From: Antarcticibacterium arcticum
GTDB lineage: Bacteria > Bacteroidota > Bacteroidia > Flavobacteriales > Flavobacteriaceae
DNA: 64,000 nt
Direction: 5' to 3'
Assembly (NCBI RefSeq): GCF_007993795.1
Contig: NZ_CP042476.1
Location: forward strand, 1,488,001 to 1,552,000
Shown: in pieces, positions 61,859-64,000 of the stretch
How positions within the stretch are numbered: the stretch's first letter is position 1
Layout: every line of letters begins with the position of its first letter
Translations under genes and position numbers: made by a program
The notes under the pieces: generated by a model
The model's input: the letters and a program-made list of their open reading frames with translations, nothing else
Databases searched by the model: none
What the model was told of the DNA's origin: nothing

Positions 61859-64000
61859 ATGGCCAGTAAAAAAGCCTCCAATAAAAAGAAAAGTAACCCC
61901 GGTTTTAAAAAACCATCATTTAAAATTACCAGGCAGCAAAAGGTGATTTTTGGAAGTTTTTTAATGTTTCTGGGAATTGCTTTGCTTATTGCATTTACAT
62001 CGTTTCTATTTAACTGGGAGGCAGATCAAAGCACCCTGGGAGAACTGGGCAACCGAGAGGTGGAAGCGAAGAACTGGCTTAGTAAATTTGGTGCTGGCGT
62101 AAGTGACTTTTTTATATATAAAGGCTTTGGCCTGGCGGCCTACATACTTGGGGGCCTTATAACCGTTTCCGGGATCTATCTTTTCTTTAATTTAAAATTA
62201 AAAAATCTTTTTTCATTCTGGTTCTGGGGCATCTTAATGATGATATGGTGGGCAATATTTTTTGGCTTTTTTGCTGATAAATATACCATCCTGGGCGGTA
62301 GGGTTGGATATGAGGTAAATGATTATTTACAGGATTATATAGGATTTGCGGGTACAGTTCTCTTGCTTACCTTTTTATTCATTGCTTATTTTGTTATCAG
62401 GCTGAAGGTCACACCTGAGATGGTTGGTGCTTTTTTCAAATCCAAAAAGAAAAGTATTTCTGAAGATTTTAAAGGAGCTTCCCCTACCGCAAAAATCACT
62501 TCAGAAGAAGAGGAATGGGTTGAAAAAGCGGTTATTAAAGATGTTTCTACTCCACCTCCTGCCCCATCAATTCCGCTAAAACCTGAGCCACAGGTTGAAA
62601 TTAAGAATGCTCCAACGGTTCCGCCCACCCCCGCAGAGGATGTACAAATGGAGGTGGAAACGGCTGAAGAAGAGGAAATAGAAGATACCCTAAGCAAAAA
62701 GCTGGTTAAGGATTTTGGCGAGTTTGATCCTACCCTGGAATTAAAAAATTACAAGTGGCCCACCATAGACCTTCTTAAAGATTACAACCTTAGTGGCGGT
62801 ATAACGGTAGACCAGCAGGAACTGGAGGAGAACAAGAATACCATTGTAGCCACTCTTAAAAATTATAAGATTGAGATCGCACAAATAAAGGCAACAGTAG
62901 GCCCAACGGTTACCTTATACGAAATTGTGCCTGAAGCCGGTATAAGGATCTCGAAGATCAAAAATCTGGAAGACGATATAGCTTTATCCCTGGCTGCCCT
63001 TGGAATAAGGATCATTGCCCCTATTCCTGGAAAAGGAACCATAGGGATCGAGGTGCCAAACAAAAATGCGACCATAGTTTCCATGAGATCTGTTATAGCA
63101 TCTCCAAGATTCCAGCATGCTGAAATGGAACTGCCGCTGGCACTTGGAAAATCTATTTCAAACGAAACTTTTGTCGTAGATCTGGCAAAAATGCCTCACC
63201 TTCTAATGGCCGGAGCCACAGGACAGGGAAAATCTGTAGGATTAAATGCTATACTCACCTCCCTTTTATACTGTAAGCATCCTGCTGAAGTTAAATTTGT
63301 GCTGGTAGATCCAAAAAAGGTGGAACTCACCCTGTTCAACAAAATTGAAAGACATTATCTGGCGAAACTTCCCAATACCGAAGATGCTATTATAACAGAT
63401 AATACCAAGGTAATTCACACCCTTAATTCTCTTTGTATTGAAATGGATGACCGTTACAACCTCTTGAAGGATGCAATGGTGAGAAATATAAAGGAGTACA
63501 ATGTGAAATTCAAAGCAAGGAAATTAAACCCGGAACATGGGCATAAATTTCTGCCTTATATTGTCCTGGTGGTAGATGAGTTTGCAGATCTTATTATGAC
63601 TGCAGGAAAGGAAGTGGAAACCCCCATTGCACGACTTGCACAGCTTGCCCGGGCCATAGGTATACATTTGATCATTGCAACCCAAAGACCCTCGGTAAAT
63701 GTGATAACCGGTATAATTAAGGCCAACTTCCCCGCGAGGATCGCTTTTAGGGTAACTTCTAAAATAGATTCCCGCACCATCCTGGACAGCCAGGGCGCCG
63801 ATCAGCTTATTGGTAGGGGAGATATGTTATTTACACAGGGGAATGAATTAATACGTTTGCAGTGTGCTTTTGTAGACACTCCGGAAGTGGACAGGATAAC
63901 AGAATTCATAGGGTCTCAAAAGGCCTATCTGGATGCGTATCTCTTGCCGGAATACGAGGGCGAGGATAATGGCACAGCTCTTGATATTGATGTAAGCGAG
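61859..64000 (+). CDS. ftsK: DNA translocase FtsK, 3'-truncated by window edge
   Basis: The open frame runs without stop to the window end (714 codons). After a basic start (MASKKASNKKKSNPGF) come four hydrophobic segments, an acidic/proline linker (about 195-285), and the motor: beta domain around NYKIEIAQIKATVGPTV, Walker A GATGQGKSVG (about 453-462) and Walker B IVLVVDEFADLIM, followed by ATQRPSVNVITGIIKANFPARI. FtsK moves chromosome ends toward dif during division and helps the divisome. The C-terminal gamma DNA-reading domain is outside the window. Own promoter. Confidence 0.96.
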   Translation, partial: MASKKASNKKKSNPGFKKPSFKITRQQKVIFGSFLMFLGIALLIAFTSFLFNWEADQSTLGELGNREVEAKNWLSKFGAGVSDFFIYKGFGLAAYILGGLITVSGIYLFFNLKLKNLFSFWFWGILMMIWWAIFFGFFADKYTILGGRVGYEVNDYLQDYIGFAGTVLLLTFLFIAYFVIRLKVTPEMVGAFFKSKKKSISEDFKGASPTAKITSEEEEWVEKAVIKDVSTPPPAPSIPLKPEPQVEIKNAPTVPPTPAEDVQMEVETAEEEEIEDTLSKKLVKDFGEFDPTLELKNYKWPTIDLLKDYNLSGGITVDQQELEENKNTIVATLKNYKIEIAQIKATVGPTVTLYEIVPEAGIRISKIKNLEDDIALSLAALGIRIIAPIPGKGTIGIEVPNKNATIVSMRSVIASPRFQHAEMELPLALGKSISNETFVVDLAKMPHLLMAGATGQGKSVGLNAILTSLLYCKHPAEVKFVLVDPKKVELTLFNKIERHYLAKLPNTEDAIITDNTKVIHTLNSLCIEMDDRYNLLKDAMVRNIKEYNVKFKARKLNPEHGHKFLPYIVLVVDEFADLIMTAGKEVETPIARLAQLARAIGIHLIIATQRPSVNVITGIIKANFPARIAFRVTSKIDSRTILDSQGADQLIGRGDMLFTQGNELIRLQCAFVDTPEVDRITEFIGSQKAYLDAYLLPEYEGEDNGTALDIDVSE

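Noticed and set aside
1..64000. CRISPR arrays, prophage, insertion sequences, rRNA or tRNA genes
   Set aside because: No repeat-spacer pattern, integrase/transposase, attachment repeat, or tRNA/rRNA-like sequence was seen on either strand, although a covariance-model search was not possible.

Overview
The window comes from a chromosome of the family Flavobacteriaceae (Bacteroidetes). The evidence is a gliding/type IX-secretion (T9SS) type B C-terminal domain, DUF5606 and DUF6952 genes, many starts preceded by TAnnTTTG-like -7 elements, weak Shine-Dalgarno sequences, and the order relA/spoT - fur - purA - ostA-like - aminotransferase - TPR - DUF368 x2 - aroE - DUF349. Marine genera around Gramella/Salegentibacter/Salinimicrobium would fit, but the genus cannot be fixed by reading alone. 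I see no phage, insertion sequence, CRISPR array, rRNA or tRNA. This is mostly core chromosome.

Layout. 1-14.8 kb: stringent response (relA/spoT end), Fur-type regulator, purine synthesis (purA), two Tat-exported ferritin-like proteins on the opposite strand, an OstA/LptA-like envelope protein, a class III aminotransferase, a TPR protein, two overlapping DUF368 (PopT-type) transporters, aroE and a DUF349 protein. 15-20 kb: two tandem small membrane paralogues, mazG, DUF5606, a frameshifted def, ruvX, a membrane protein and dapD. 20-25.3 kb: a surface-glycan block of four glycosyltransferases and a WaaP/Kdo-kinase-like protein. 25-35.8 kb: tsaC, a CCA-adding enzyme, ctaA, pRiA4b-like, a nucleoid-associated protein, a kinase-like unknown, an ABC exporter and a frameshifted T9SS surface protein. 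35.8-51 kb: uvrB, an exported surface protein, Hsp20, DUF2254, esterase, DUF885, a CocE/NonD hydrolase, DsbD, tilS, pabB and an FMN reductase. 51-57.6 kb: a DEAD-box helicase, an aldose-epimerase-like protein, a 35-residue basic protein, lpdA, Lrp/AsnC and a frameshifted methionine gamma-lyase-like gene. 57.7-64 kb: nhaC, a peroxide-defence cassette (AhpC-type peroxiredoxin, thioredoxin, DUF6952, tpx), dgkA and the first part of ftsK.

The most consequential observation is that three genes (def, the T9SS surface protein and the PLP lyase) are each interrupted by one apparently missing base with both flanks intact. Two of the three sites are in G or C runs. def is normally essential, so consensus sequencing error is the leading explanation, but this needs checking. 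Other points: a Tpx that lacks its usual resolving cysteine, a Fur protein that lacks the first CxxC, a Tat lipoprotein with an acidic run after its cysteine, a GC-rich hairpin just before a glycosyltransferase start, an antisense-oriented terminator embedded in the end of the aldose-epimerase-like gene, and a conserved-looking unknown with a possible kinase-like catalytic loop. I found no clear, wholly new multi-gene system.
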